From assembly GCA_041589455.1 (NCBI GenBank), contig JBFHVQ010000020.1, positions 1-41,764 of the forward strand: a stretch of DNA of 41,764 nt, written 5' to 3'. The notes below the pieces were generated by a model. The model saw only the letters and a program-made list of their open reading frames with translations. It searched no databases and had not been told where the DNA came from. This stretch comes from SZUA-229 sp041589455 (GTDB taxonomy: Bacteria > Pseudomonadota > Gammaproteobacteria > SZUA-229). This document shows positions 35,834-41,764 of the stretch, piece after piece (position 1 is the first letter of the stretch; each line of letters begins with the position of its first letter). The position numbers and the translations under genes are program-made.

Positions 35834-36841
35834 ATGTCACCTGTGTTTATGATTGGTACTCAGCGTTCTGGTTCGAACCTTTTAAGATTAATGCTTAATC
35901 AGCTGGATGAAATGGCTTCGCCTCATCCACCACATATCCTGGAGAGAATGTATCCACTATTGAGTGTCTATGGTGACCTAAATGATGAAAAGTGTTTTAA
36001 GCTGTTAATTGATGATGTCTGTAGGCTGGTTGAGTTAAATCCAGTGGAATGGAGTGGTGTTATACTTGACAGAAATGAAATATTCAAAAGATCTACTGAA
36101 AGAAGTTTAATTAGTGTTTATGGCGCTGTTTATGATGTTTATGCAGAAGTAACCGGTGCAACGACATGGTGTTGTAAAAGCTTGTCTAATGTCAACTATC
36201 TGAATGAGATACAAAACCACTTTGATAATCCTAAATTCATCTATCTATACAGGGATGGTAGGGATGTAGCGCTTTCATTTCAAAGAGCGGTCGTTGGTGA
36301 AAAGCATATATATCATATTGCTAAAGAATGGTCTGATACGCAGAATAAAGCGCTGGAATTAAAAGATAAAGTTCCTGATGAGTTGTTTTTCGCTGTTAGC
36401 TATGAACAGCTTATTTGCCAAACGGTAGAAACTACAATGTCACTCTGTGATTTTTTAAAAGTTGAATTTAAGAATAGTATGCTTGAATTTCATAAATCAT
36501 CTGAAGCCAGGTTGGCATCAAAATCTAGTGACTTATGGAGTAATGTGTCTAATCCAATTATGCAGAATAATTTTAAAAAATATAAGTCTCAAATGAGTCT
36601 AAAGGATTTAAGAGTGTTTGAGTCTATTGCAGGTTCTGCAATGGATAAATTAGGTTATCAGCGAGATATAATCATGCCTGGTAAGGAAGACATATATTCT
36701 GAGCAGGAAATCATGCTATTTGAAGAAATGAATAGTGCTATGAAGTTTAATGTCCTAAATAGTGTAGACGCATCAGATAAAGAGCGACGTGAAAGACAGG
36801 CCAGGTTATTGGTCGAAATTAAATCTAGAGTATCAGCTTAG
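35834..36841 (+). CDS. Sulfotransferase family protein
   Basis: About 335 residues. The PAPS 5'-phosphosulfate loop is IGTQRSGSNLLR (about residues 7-18) and the 3'-phosphate segment is YLYRDGRDVALSF (about 136-148). This family moves sulfate from PAPS to hydroxyls or amines. The acceptor cannot be told from sequence; candidates are glycans, lipids or small metabolites. GGAG at 35824-35827 lies six bases before the ATG at 35834, favouring it over the ATG at 35822. A binding-protein gene follows after 35 bases. Confidence 0.85.
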   Translation: MSPVFMIGTQRSGSNLLRLMLNQLDEMASPHPPHILERMYPLLSVYGDLNDEKCFKLLIDDVCRLVELNPVEWSGVILDRNEIFKRSTERSLISVYGAVYDVYAEVTGATTWCCKSLSNVNYLNEIQNHFDNPKFIYLYRDGRDVALSFQRAVVGEKHIYHIAKEWSDTQNKALELKDKVPDELFFAVSYEQLICQTVETTMSLCDFLKVEFKNSMLEFHKSSEARLASKSSDLWSNVSNPIMQNNFKKYKSQMSLKDLRVFESIAGSAMDKLGYQRDIIMPGKEDIYSEQEIMLFEEMNSAMKFNVLNSVDASDKERRERQARLLVEIKSRVSA

Positions 36842-36876
36842 TCATTTTCTTTTTCGAATACAGGAGAGTTTTCATT

Positions 36877-37698
36877 ATGAAATATATAATAAAAGTTAGC
36901 ACACTGTTGCTGGTTTTGTTATACCCTCTGGAATCACTGGCAGAATATTTATTCACTGCACCACCTAGGGAGTCTGTAGAGAGAGGTAATGAAATATATA
37001 GACCTATCGCAGACTTTTTAAGTAATGTGACAGGTGAAAAATTTATCTACCGGCATCCTCAAAACTGGATTGATTATAGTCGGGGAATGCAGAATGAAGA
37101 GTATGATCTGGTTTTTGATGGCCCTCATTTTGTTAGTTGGCGAATTCAGAATATAAAACACGATGTGATTTTGAAGTTACCCCAGTTAATGATCTGGCGT
37201 GTTATAGCTAGTAAAAATGATAGCAGTATACAAACTCTAGATGACCTGGTCGGAAAGACAGTTTGTGCACCTAAATCTCCCAATTTTGGTATGCTAACAA
37301 TGATGAGTCACTTTCCTAATCCTGATAGAGAGCCAATCCATGTCGTAACCAAAGGCTGGAAGGATGGCTATAAAGGGGTTGTTGACGGCAAGTGCCAGGC
37401 AGCAGTTTTACCAAAAACAAACCATAAAAAGTTTGATCCAAAGCAAGAGCAAACAAGGTCTATACATAATCATTTACCGTATCCCAATCAGGCAATCACT
37501 GCTGGTACAGATATCACACCGGATCTTAAATCTAAGGTAATTGAGGCTTTGTTATCAGAAGAGGGACAGCAAGCGCTTTCAAATCTACGTGACCGCTTTA
37601 CACGAGGTGCAGAGCTGGTTAGCGCAGAAAATGAAGAGTATGAAGGCATCAGTATGGTATTGAAACGCGCTGATAACTTTCTGAGTGCGGCACAGTAG
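36877..37698 (+). CDS. PhnD-like periplasmic binding protein
   Basis: A 273-residue secreted protein with a signal peptide (cleavage probable after residue 22, SLA-E). The mature part has the PhnD-type fold: PPRESVERGNEIYRPIADFL, an EYDLVFDGPHFVSWRIQN segment and LDDLVGKTVCAPKSP. Such proteins bind phosphonate, phosphite or related oxyanions for ABC import, or act as sensor inputs. No permease or ATPase lies next to it, so a stand-alone sensing or orphan role is possible. AGGAGAG precedes the ATG. It probably shares a transcript with the sulfotransferase gene. Confidence 0.8.
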   Translation: MKYIIKVSTLLLVLLYPLESLAEYLFTAPPRESVERGNEIYRPIADFLSNVTGEKFIYRHPQNWIDYSRGMQNEEYDLVFDGPHFVSWRIQNIKHDVILKLPQLMIWRVIASKNDSSIQTLDDLVGKTVCAPKSPNFGMLTMMSHFPNPDREPIHVVTKGWKDGYKGVVDGKCQAAVLPKTNHKKFDPKQEQTRSIHNHLPYPNQAITAGTDITPDLKSKVIEALLSEEGQQALSNLRDRFTRGAELVSAENEEYEGISMVLKRADNFLSAAQ

Positions 37699-37900
37699 AA
37701 TAGTCGATGCTGTAGAGATACATGCTAATCGGTAAAGACCTGTTTATTGAAGGTATTATACTAACTGTGGAATGCCAGGACGCTTTTTAGAACTAATCTG
37801 GCCTCAGTGCACTGCTGGGGCACGGGCTCCCTGTGCGCTCATTATTCTTCATTCATTTGCCCCCATGTTGTTCAATCTTTGTGCGCACAACAATCAGTAG

Positions 37901-37917
37901 CGCACTATTCCTGTACC
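37901..37917. promoter_or_regulatory. NtrC-like activator site
   Basis: GCAC-TATTCCT-GTAC (37902-37916) fits the GCAC-N7-GTGC core of NtrC sites with one mismatch and ends about 65 bases before the -24 element. Other GTGC/GCAC dyads lie just upstream: CAGTGCACTG (37805-37814) and TTGTGCGCACAA (37879-37890). Enhancer function is inferred from spacing. Confidence 0.45.
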
Positions 37918-37979
37918 TATTGTGTCTCTAAAACTGTCAATATCTCTGTTATGTCTTTTAAAAACAATGATATACGGTA

Positions 37980-37997
37980 TTGGCACAAATTCTGCTT
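37980..37997 (+). promoter_or_regulatory. Sigma-54 promoter for porin
   Basis: TTGGCACAAATTCTGCTT has GG at 37982-37983 and GC at 37994-37995, exactly 10 bases apart, with a perfect TGGCAC. Predicted start near 38007, leaving a leader of about 110 bases that contains the hexaloop hairpins. Confidence 0.78.
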
Positions 37998-38022
37998 ATT
38001 GTTTCATATCGTTTTAATTTCT

Positions 38023-38054
38023 GCATCAAAGCCGATGCTTTTGGCAACGGGGCC
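38023..38054 (+). promoter_or_regulatory. Tandem ANTAR-type hexaloop hairpins in porin leader
   Basis: Hairpin 1: GCATC-AAAGCC-GATGC (38023-38038), a perfect 5-bp stem. Hairpin 2: GGC-AACGGG-GCC (38043-38054), a 3-bp stem extendable across one mismatch. Both loops are six bases with A at position 1 and G at position 4, the signature recognised by ANTAR domains, and they are four bases apart. The nasT-like gene lies just downstream. Confidence 0.65.
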
Positions 38055-38080
38055 TAAGAAACATTCAATTCATCGCAACT

Positions 38081-38097
38081 GCCCTCATGAGTAGGGC
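38081..38097 (+). promoter_or_regulatory. GC-rich hairpin before porin start
   Basis: GCCCT (38081-38085) and AGGGC (38093-38097) form a stem with a seven-base loop, 21 bases before the porin ATG. There is no T-run after it. GCCCT could alternatively pair with GGGGC at 38049-38053 inside hexaloop hairpin 2, so mutually exclusive folds are possible. Confidence 0.4.
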
Positions 38098-38118
38098 CAT
38101 ATAAATAGAGGAATTCTT

Positions 38119-39294
38119 ATGCCTAAGCACGTGGTTATTAACACAATCGTTGGCGCTTCACTAGCAATCACAGGACTGGCCGTATCAAAAACAGTACTGG
38201 CTGAAAGTATTGCTGAATCTTTTGCCGCGGGTAAAGCCAGCGTCAATATGCGCTATCGCTATGAAAGCGTTGACGATAGCGTAAATAAAGATGCAGCCGC
38301 ACATACTTTACGAACTCGCTTGGGCTACACCACCGGTGATTACATGGGCTTTAAAGCGCACGCTGATTTTGAAGTCGTTAATGAGGGTGGTGAGTTTGCA
38401 CCTGAGAACGCTGGTTATGCAGTGGTTGCAGATCCATCTGTAGAAGAGCTGAATCAAGCCTGGCTGTCTTATATGGCAGGTGACACAGAAATCAAGTTTG
38501 GTCGTCAACGAATTATTCTAGACAATGCACGTTTTGTTGGTAATGTCGGCTGGCGTCAGAATGAGCAAACCTTTGACGGGATTAAATTTACCAATACCAG
38601 CTTCGAAGATACTACGATTACACTGGCATATATCACACAGGTAAATAGCATTTTTGGAACTGATATTGCAGAAACAGGCCATACATTATTGAATGTCGGC
38701 TTCGATAAAACACCTATCGGTAAGGTAACTGCATATTCATATATGCTGGACTATGATGGGGTTTCAAATAATGACCTTGACACATTAGGTGTACGTTTGA
38801 AAGGTTCATCCGATAATTTTTTATACACACTTGAACTAGCGCAACAGTCTGAAGGTGCTGATCGTGCCACAGATCTGAGTGCAACATACCTGTTTGGTGA
38901 AGTAGGTTACAAAATGGACGCGGCAAAAGTCTTCCTTGGATATGAAAGTCTGGGTAGCGATGACGGGGCAGCGGCATTTCAGACACCACTGGCAACCAAA
39001 CATGCGTTCAATGGCTGGGCCGATAAGTTCTTAGGTACGCCGGCTGCTGGTTTAAACGATACCTATATAAAGGTGGTATCAAAGGTTGCTGGAATGAAGC
39101 TGGTTGGTCTATATCATGACTACAGTTCAGATGAGGGTAGCACCGACCTGGGTTCAGAACTCGACCTGGTATTAGTAAAGCCATTTAGCAAAACGCTTAA
39201 GGGCCTGGTTAAGCTTGCAGATTATAGTGCAGGCGACAGTGGAAATGATACCCAGAAAATCTGGTTAGCACTTGAAGCAAACTTTAAGCAGTAA
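38119..39294 (+). CDS. Outer-membrane porin (alginate-export-like family)
   Basis: A 391-residue outer-membrane beta barrel with a signal peptide ending VLA-E (residues 26-29) and alternating amphipathic strands (NMRYRYESV, HTLRTRLGYTTGDYMGFKAHADFE split by turns). The EELNQAWLSYMAGDTEIKFG segment followed by RQRI and FDGIKFTN is typical of the alginate-export/OprD-like porins often found beside nitrate or urea uptake genes. It probably lets nitrate or another nitrogen source through the outer membrane. Its sigma-54 promoter and hexaloop leader tie it to the nitrogen genes downstream. Substrate is inferred only from context. Confidence 0.8.
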   Translation: MPKHVVINTIVGASLAITGLAVSKTVLAESIAESFAAGKASVNMRYRYESVDDSVNKDAAAHTLRTRLGYTTGDYMGFKAHADFEVVNEGGEFAPENAGYAVVADPSVEELNQAWLSYMAGDTEIKFGRQRIILDNARFVGNVGWRQNEQTFDGIKFTNTSFEDTTITLAYITQVNSIFGTDIAETGHTLLNVGFDKTPIGKVTAYSYMLDYDGVSNNDLDTLGVRLKGSSDNFLYTLELAQQSEGADRATDLSATYLFGEVGYKMDAAKVFLGYESLGSDDGAAAFQTPLATKHAFNGWADKFLGTPAAGLNDTYIKVVSKVAGMKLVGLYHDYSSDEGSTDLGSELDLVLVKPFSKTLKGLVKLADYSAGDSGNDTQKIWLALEANFKQ

Positions 39295-39342
39295 TATCCG
39301 CTTATTGATTGCTCACAAACGATTAAGGATCTATACCCCTAA

Positions 39343-39358
39343 ATGCCACGGAAGGCAT
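39343..39358 (+). promoter_or_regulatory. ANTAR-type hexaloop hairpin upstream of nasT
   Basis: ATGCC-ACGGAA-GGCAT is a perfect 5-bp stem with a six-base loop having A at position 1 and G at position 4, ending 14 bases before the nasT ATG. A 7-bp stem (with two G-U pairs) lies upstream at 39305-39326 but has an eight-base loop. It may allow NasT to act on its own message. Confidence 0.45.
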
Positions 39359-39372
39359 ATCTTTAAAAGTGT

Positions 39373-39972
39373 ATGATGATGAATATTGCATTAATTTACG
39401 ACAATACCAAGTATCAGAATGAAACAGCCATTTTGTTAGATGATGCTGGATTTACAGTAAATCTGACATTCTCGACAGAAGCACCCTGGTTTAGCGCAAT
39501 TAAAAATGATAAACCTGATGTTGTGGTGATGTCTGTTTCTATTCCTGACGAAAAATTATTACAGCAATTACAAATACTAAAGAGTGAAGCGATTTGTCCG
39601 ATTATTGTGCTTGCTAACGATTCGGATATCGATGTCATTGAAACGACGATTCTAGCTGGAGCAGATTCCTGTATTACTGGTGATATATCTGTGGAACGTT
39701 TAAAAAGCCTGATTCATATTAACCTGGCACGATTCCAGGTTACCAGGGGACAACTGGATGAAATCAAAGAATTAAATAAAAATATTGAATCATTAGAAAT
39801 GCGCCTGAATGATCGTAAAGACATTGAGCGTGCCAAAGGCCTACTAATGAATTCCTATAGAATGAATGAGAATGACGCCTATAACGCAATGCGTCGTATG
39901 GCAATGGATACCGGCAATAAACTGGGTGAAGTGGCAAGAAATTTAATCTCTATGTCTAAAGTGCTTAATTAA
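39373..39972 (+). CDS. nasT: NasT-like ANTAR RNA-binding regulator
   Basis: A 199-residue protein: N-terminal receiver-like domain (about 1-120), a coiled coil (about 123-147) and a C-terminal ANTAR domain (about 142-199) with RKDIERAKGLLMNSYRM and LGEVARNLI. ANTAR proteins bind paired hexaloop hairpins in leader RNAs and prevent termination; NasT does this for nitrate assimilation genes. The usual phospho-Asp position is Ser54 (VVVMSVSIP), so the receiver is probably not phosphorylated. No nasS gene, the usual nitrate-sensing partner, adjoins it. The frame opens with three ATG codons. It follows the porin by 78 bases and is closed by a strong terminator. Confidence 0.88.
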   Translation: MMMNIALIYDNTKYQNETAILLDDAGFTVNLTFSTEAPWFSAIKNDKPDVVVMSVSIPDEKLLQQLQILKSEAICPIIVLANDSDIDVIETTILAGADSCITGDISVERLKSLIHINLARFQVTRGQLDEIKELNKNIESLEMRLNDRKDIERAKGLLMNSYRMNENDAYNAMRRMAMDTGNKLGEVARNLISMSKVLN

Positions 39973-40000
39973 ACGAATCCAGATCAATCGTTAAATTTTA

Positions 40001-40032
40001 AAAACTGCATCATATTGATGCAGTTTTTTTTT
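40001..40032 (+). terminator. Intrinsic terminator after nasT
   Basis: AAAACTGCATCA (40001-40012) and TGATGCAGTTTT (40016-40027) form a perfect 12-bp stem with a TAT loop, followed by a T-run to 40032. It ends the porin-nasT transcript and isolates the nrtA promoter region. Confidence 0.93.
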
Positions 40033-40244
40033 GTCGGAATATAAAGTTTGATTAATTAATTTTTAGCATCTAATTTGGGCACTAAAATTTTATCAGCTGG
40101 AATTTAGCTAAATGCATCATTTCGTTGCACCAGTATGAGGCGGATTCTATGTTAGCTTATCTTAATAGTGCGTATAAAAAGTGATCTGCCCAGATATGAG
40201 GACGAAGAGCCATGTAAGTTGTTGAATTTAAATATGGTTGTTAG

Positions 40245-40261
40245 TTGGCACGCTAATTGTA
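40245..40261 (+). promoter_or_regulatory. Sigma-54 promoter for nrtA
   Basis: TTGGCACGCTAATTGTA has a perfect TGGCACG -24 element with GG at 40247-40248, and TTGT at -12 with the consensus GC read as GT at 40259-40260, correctly spaced by 10 bases. Predicted start is near 40272, giving a leader of about 160 bases. NtrC-like half-sites lie 105-170 bases upstream. Confidence 0.68.
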
Positions 40262-40275
40262 TATGTACTTTACAA

Positions 40276-40369
40276 GGTCAACGGCGATCATATTAAAGAG
40301 GTAGTTCATAGTCGAGCTGCAGCTTGCTAGAAAAAGTTAGTTACTTAAGAAAAGCGGACAAAGGCGTCC
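40276..40369 (+). promoter_or_regulatory. ANTAR-type hexaloop hairpins in nrtA leader
   Basis: Three hairpins have six-base loops with A at position 1 and G at position 4: GGTC-AACGGC-GATC (40276-40289, weak, one G-U), GTAGTTC-ATAGTC-GAGCTGC (40301-40320, 7-bp stem with two G-U pairs) and GGAC-AAAGGC-GTCC (40356-40369, perfect 4-bp stem). The last overlaps the 5' arm of the following terminator, so its formation would block termination. The second and third are the likeliest NasT-binding pair. Confidence 0.75.
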
Positions 40370-40408
40370 AGAAACATAATTAATTATGTTTTCTGTACGC
40401 CTTTTTTT
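40361..40408 (+). terminator. Leader terminator (attenuator) before nrtA
   Basis: AAGGCGTCCAGAAACATAATT (arm starting 40361, one base mismatch and one bulge) pairs with AATTATGTTTTCTGTACGCC ending 40401, followed by seven T at 40402-40408. It lies after the sigma-54 promoter and before the nrtA ribosome site, so it would stop transcription unless antiterminated. Confidence 0.88.
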
Positions 40409-40431
40409 ATGCCTAATATTTGGAGAAAGAA

Positions 40432-41764
40432 ATGTTATTTAAACAAGATAAGCAATCAAGAAGAAGCTTTATTAAAAAGCTTTCAGTTGCTGTAGCCATG
40501 GCGTGTAGCTTTAGTGTTGGTGTTGCACAGGCGGGTGAACCAGAAAAGGAAGATCTAAAATTTGGTTTTATTAAACTAACTGATATGGCGCCACTCGCTA
40601 TAGCTTATGAAAAAGGTTATTTCGAGGATGAAGGCTTATTCGTAACGTTAGAAGCTCAGGCAAACTGGAAAGTCCTGTTAGACCGAGTGATTGATGGTGA
40701 GCTTGACGGTGCACACATGCTGGCAGGTCAGCCTTTAGGTGCGACCATCGGCTTTGGTACCAAGGCTGATATTATTACTGCCTTTTCAATGGATTTGAAT
40801 GGTAATGGTATTACGGTTTCTAATGAAATCTGGAAACAGATGAAGAAGAACATCCCGCATAAAGATGGCAAACCTGTTCATCCGATTAAAGCCGATGCAT
40901 TAAAGCCGGTTATTGAGAAATATAAAGAAGAAGGTAAGCCGTTTAATATGGGTATGGTATTCCCGGTATCTACTCATAACTACGAACTACGTTACTGGTT
41001 AGCAGCGGGTGGAATTCATCCTGGTTACTATGCGCCTAAGAAAGGTGATACATCTGGCCAGATACAGGCAGATGCACTGTTATCAGTGACGCCACCGCCA
41101 CAGATGCCAAGCACCATGGAAGCTGGAACAATTTATGGTTATTGCGTGGGTGAACCATGGAATCAGCAGGCTGTATTTAAAGGTATCGGTGTACCGGTTA
41201 TTACTGACTATGAAATCTGGAAAGATAATCCTGAAAAAGTATTTGGTGTAAGTAAAGCCTGGGCCGAGAAATACCCGAATACACATATCGGTGTTGTTAA
41301 AGCGATGATTCGTGCAGCGAAATGGCTGGATGAAGAAAATAACAAGAATCGCCCTGAAGCTGTGAAGATTCTTTCTCAAAGTAACTATGTTGGTGCGGAT
41401 TATGATGTTATCGCAAATAGTATGACCGGTACATTTGAATATGAAAAAGGCGATAAGCGAGCGGTTCCCGATTTCAATGTATTCTTCCGTTACAACGCGA
41501 CTTACCCATACTACTCAGATGCTATCTGGTACCTGACACAGATGCGTCGCTGGGGACAGATTGCAGATCATAAACCAGACAGCTGGTACATGGATATTGC
41601 GAAGAAAGTATATCGTCCAGACATCTATGCAGAAGCGGCTAAAGAGTTGATTGCAGAGGGTAAACTCAAAGCATCTGAGTTCCCGGATTTTGCAACTGAA
41701 ACTGGCTTCAAGCCACCTCAGACTGAGTTTATTGATGGTGTGGCTTATGATGGCACTAAACCAA
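40432..41764 (+). CDS. nrtA: NrtA-type nitrate ABC transporter binding protein (partial)
   Basis: An open frame running off the window end, 444 codons visible. The ATG at 40432 follows GGAG by six bases. The N-terminus has a twin-arginine signal, SRRSFIKKL (residues 9-17), with likely cleavage after AQA (32-34). The mature protein matches NrtA/SsuA-type nitrate binding proteins: FGFIKLTDMAPLAIAYEKGYF, LDGAHMLAGQPLGATIGFG, FPVSTHNYELRYWLAAGGI, GYCVGEPWNQQA. The signal peptide and leader position argue for NrtA and against the cytoplasmic sensor NasS. nrtB and nrtC are expected just beyond the window. Expression appears to need both sigma-54 and NasT antitermination. Confidence 0.92.
   Translation, partial: MLFKQDKQSRRSFIKKLSVAVAMACSFSVGVAQAGEPEKEDLKFGFIKLTDMAPLAIAYEKGYFEDEGLFVTLEAQANWKVLLDRVIDGELDGAHMLAGQPLGATIGFGTKADIITAFSMDLNGNGITVSNEIWKQMKKNIPHKDGKPVHPIKADALKPVIEKYKEEGKPFNMGMVFPVSTHNYELRYWLAAGGIHPGYYAPKKGDTSGQIQADALLSVTPPPQMPSTMEAGTIYGYCVGEPWNQQAVFKGIGVPVITDYEIWKDNPEKVFGVSKAWAEKYPNTHIGVVKAMIRAAKWLDEENNKNRPEAVKILSQSNYVGADYDVIANSMTGTFEYEKGDKRAVPDFNVFFRYNATYPYYSDAIWYLTQMRRWGQIADHKPDSWYMDIAKKVYRPDIYAEAAKELIAEGKLKASEFPDFATETGFKPPQTEFIDGVAYDGTKP

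Larger units (their letters stand above)
37699..38118 (+). other. Porin upstream regulatory region and leader
   Basis: A 420-base region without a credible gene. In order it holds GTGC/GCAC dyads (37805-37907), an NtrC-like site (37901-37917), a sigma-54 promoter (37980-37997), two hexaloop hairpins (38023-38054), a GC-rich hairpin (38081-38097) and a GAGGAA ribosome site just before the porin ATG. Confidence 0.7.
39973..40431 (+). other. nrtA upstream regulatory region and leader
   Basis: A 459-base region without a gene. In order it holds the nasT terminator, two NtrC-like half-sites (GCACTAAAAT at 40079-40088 and TGCACCAGTATG at 40126-40137), a sigma-54 promoter (40245-40261), three hexaloop hairpins (40276-40369), an attenuator-type terminator (40361-40408) and the GGAG ribosome site of nrtA. 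Confidence 0.75.

Noticed and set aside
37807..38094. A 95-residue plus-strand open frame upstream of the porin.
   Set aside because: It overlaps the sigma-54 promoter and the hexaloop leader, has no ribosome site and gives a Cys/His-rich sequence with no protein-like pattern.
40432..41764. Considered as NasS, the sensor partner of NasT.
   Set aside because: It has a twin-arginine signal peptide and its own antiterminated leader, as expected for the periplasmic binding protein NrtA.

Overview
The window is a stretch of gammaproteobacterial chromosome. The flagellar and chemotaxis gene order (fliQ-fliR-flhB-flhA-flhF-flhG-fliA-cheYZAB-motCD-parC-parP-cheW-DUF2802) is the one seen in polarly flagellated Pseudomonas-like and marine Gammaproteobacteria. 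Sigma-54 type -24/-12 promoters appear in front of both motility and nitrogen genes. I cannot name the genus. No rRNA, tRNA, CRISPR array, transposase or phage gene was seen.

Layout. (1) 1-1.6 kb: a Rho-binding antiterminator (Rof) gene overlapping into a CnoX-like thioredoxin-TPR chaperone gene, then a convergent unknown gene. (2) 1.7-18.3 kb: flagellar export gate, FlhF/FlhG polar placement pair, sigma-28, flagellar chemotaxis core, second stator pair MotCD, ParC/ParP array-positioning proteins, CheW and a DUF2802 protein. The cluster begins abruptly at fliQ; fliP, its usual upstream neighbour, is absent and a sigma-54 promoter sits at the junction. (3) 18.3-22.7 kb, minus strand: an HDOD-GAF-histidine kinase followed by a REC-PAS-GGDEF-EAL regulator, probably a cognate pair controlling c-di-GMP. 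(4) 23.0-33.3 kb: a second, Pil-Chp-like chemosensory cluster: a MinD/FlhG-family ATPase with an unusual C-terminal extension, PilG-like and PilH-like regulators, three CheW-like adaptors, a PilJ-like receptor and a ChpA-like hybrid kinase. It has no CheR or CheB of its own. (5) 33.6-37.7 kb: an orphan NarL-type regulator, two large hairpins, a ChrA transporter, a sulfotransferase and a PhnD-like binding protein. (6) 37.7 kb to the end: a nitrate-assimilation locus with a porin, a NasT-like ANTAR protein and the start of nrtA, which runs off the window.

How the parts work together. Region 2 builds and steers one polar flagellum. FlhF/FlhG place the flagellum, and ParC/ParP are expected to place the chemosensory array. 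Region 3 probably links an intracellular or GAF-sensed signal to c-di-GMP and so to motility. Region 4 looks like a separate signalling array with its own ParA/MinD-class ATPase, apparently a counterpart of ParC in region 2.

The most informative non-coding signal is in region 6. The leaders of the porin and of nrtA both carry tandem short hairpins whose six-base loops have A at position 1 and G at position 4, which is the RNA signature bound by ANTAR proteins. Both lie just downstream of sigma-54 type promoters. In the nrtA leader the last such hairpin overlaps the 5' arm of an intrinsic terminator, which is the arrangement needed for antitermination. A further hairpin of this kind precedes nasT itself. 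This suggests a local NasT RNA-binding regulon covering outer-membrane entry and inner-membrane uptake of nitrate.
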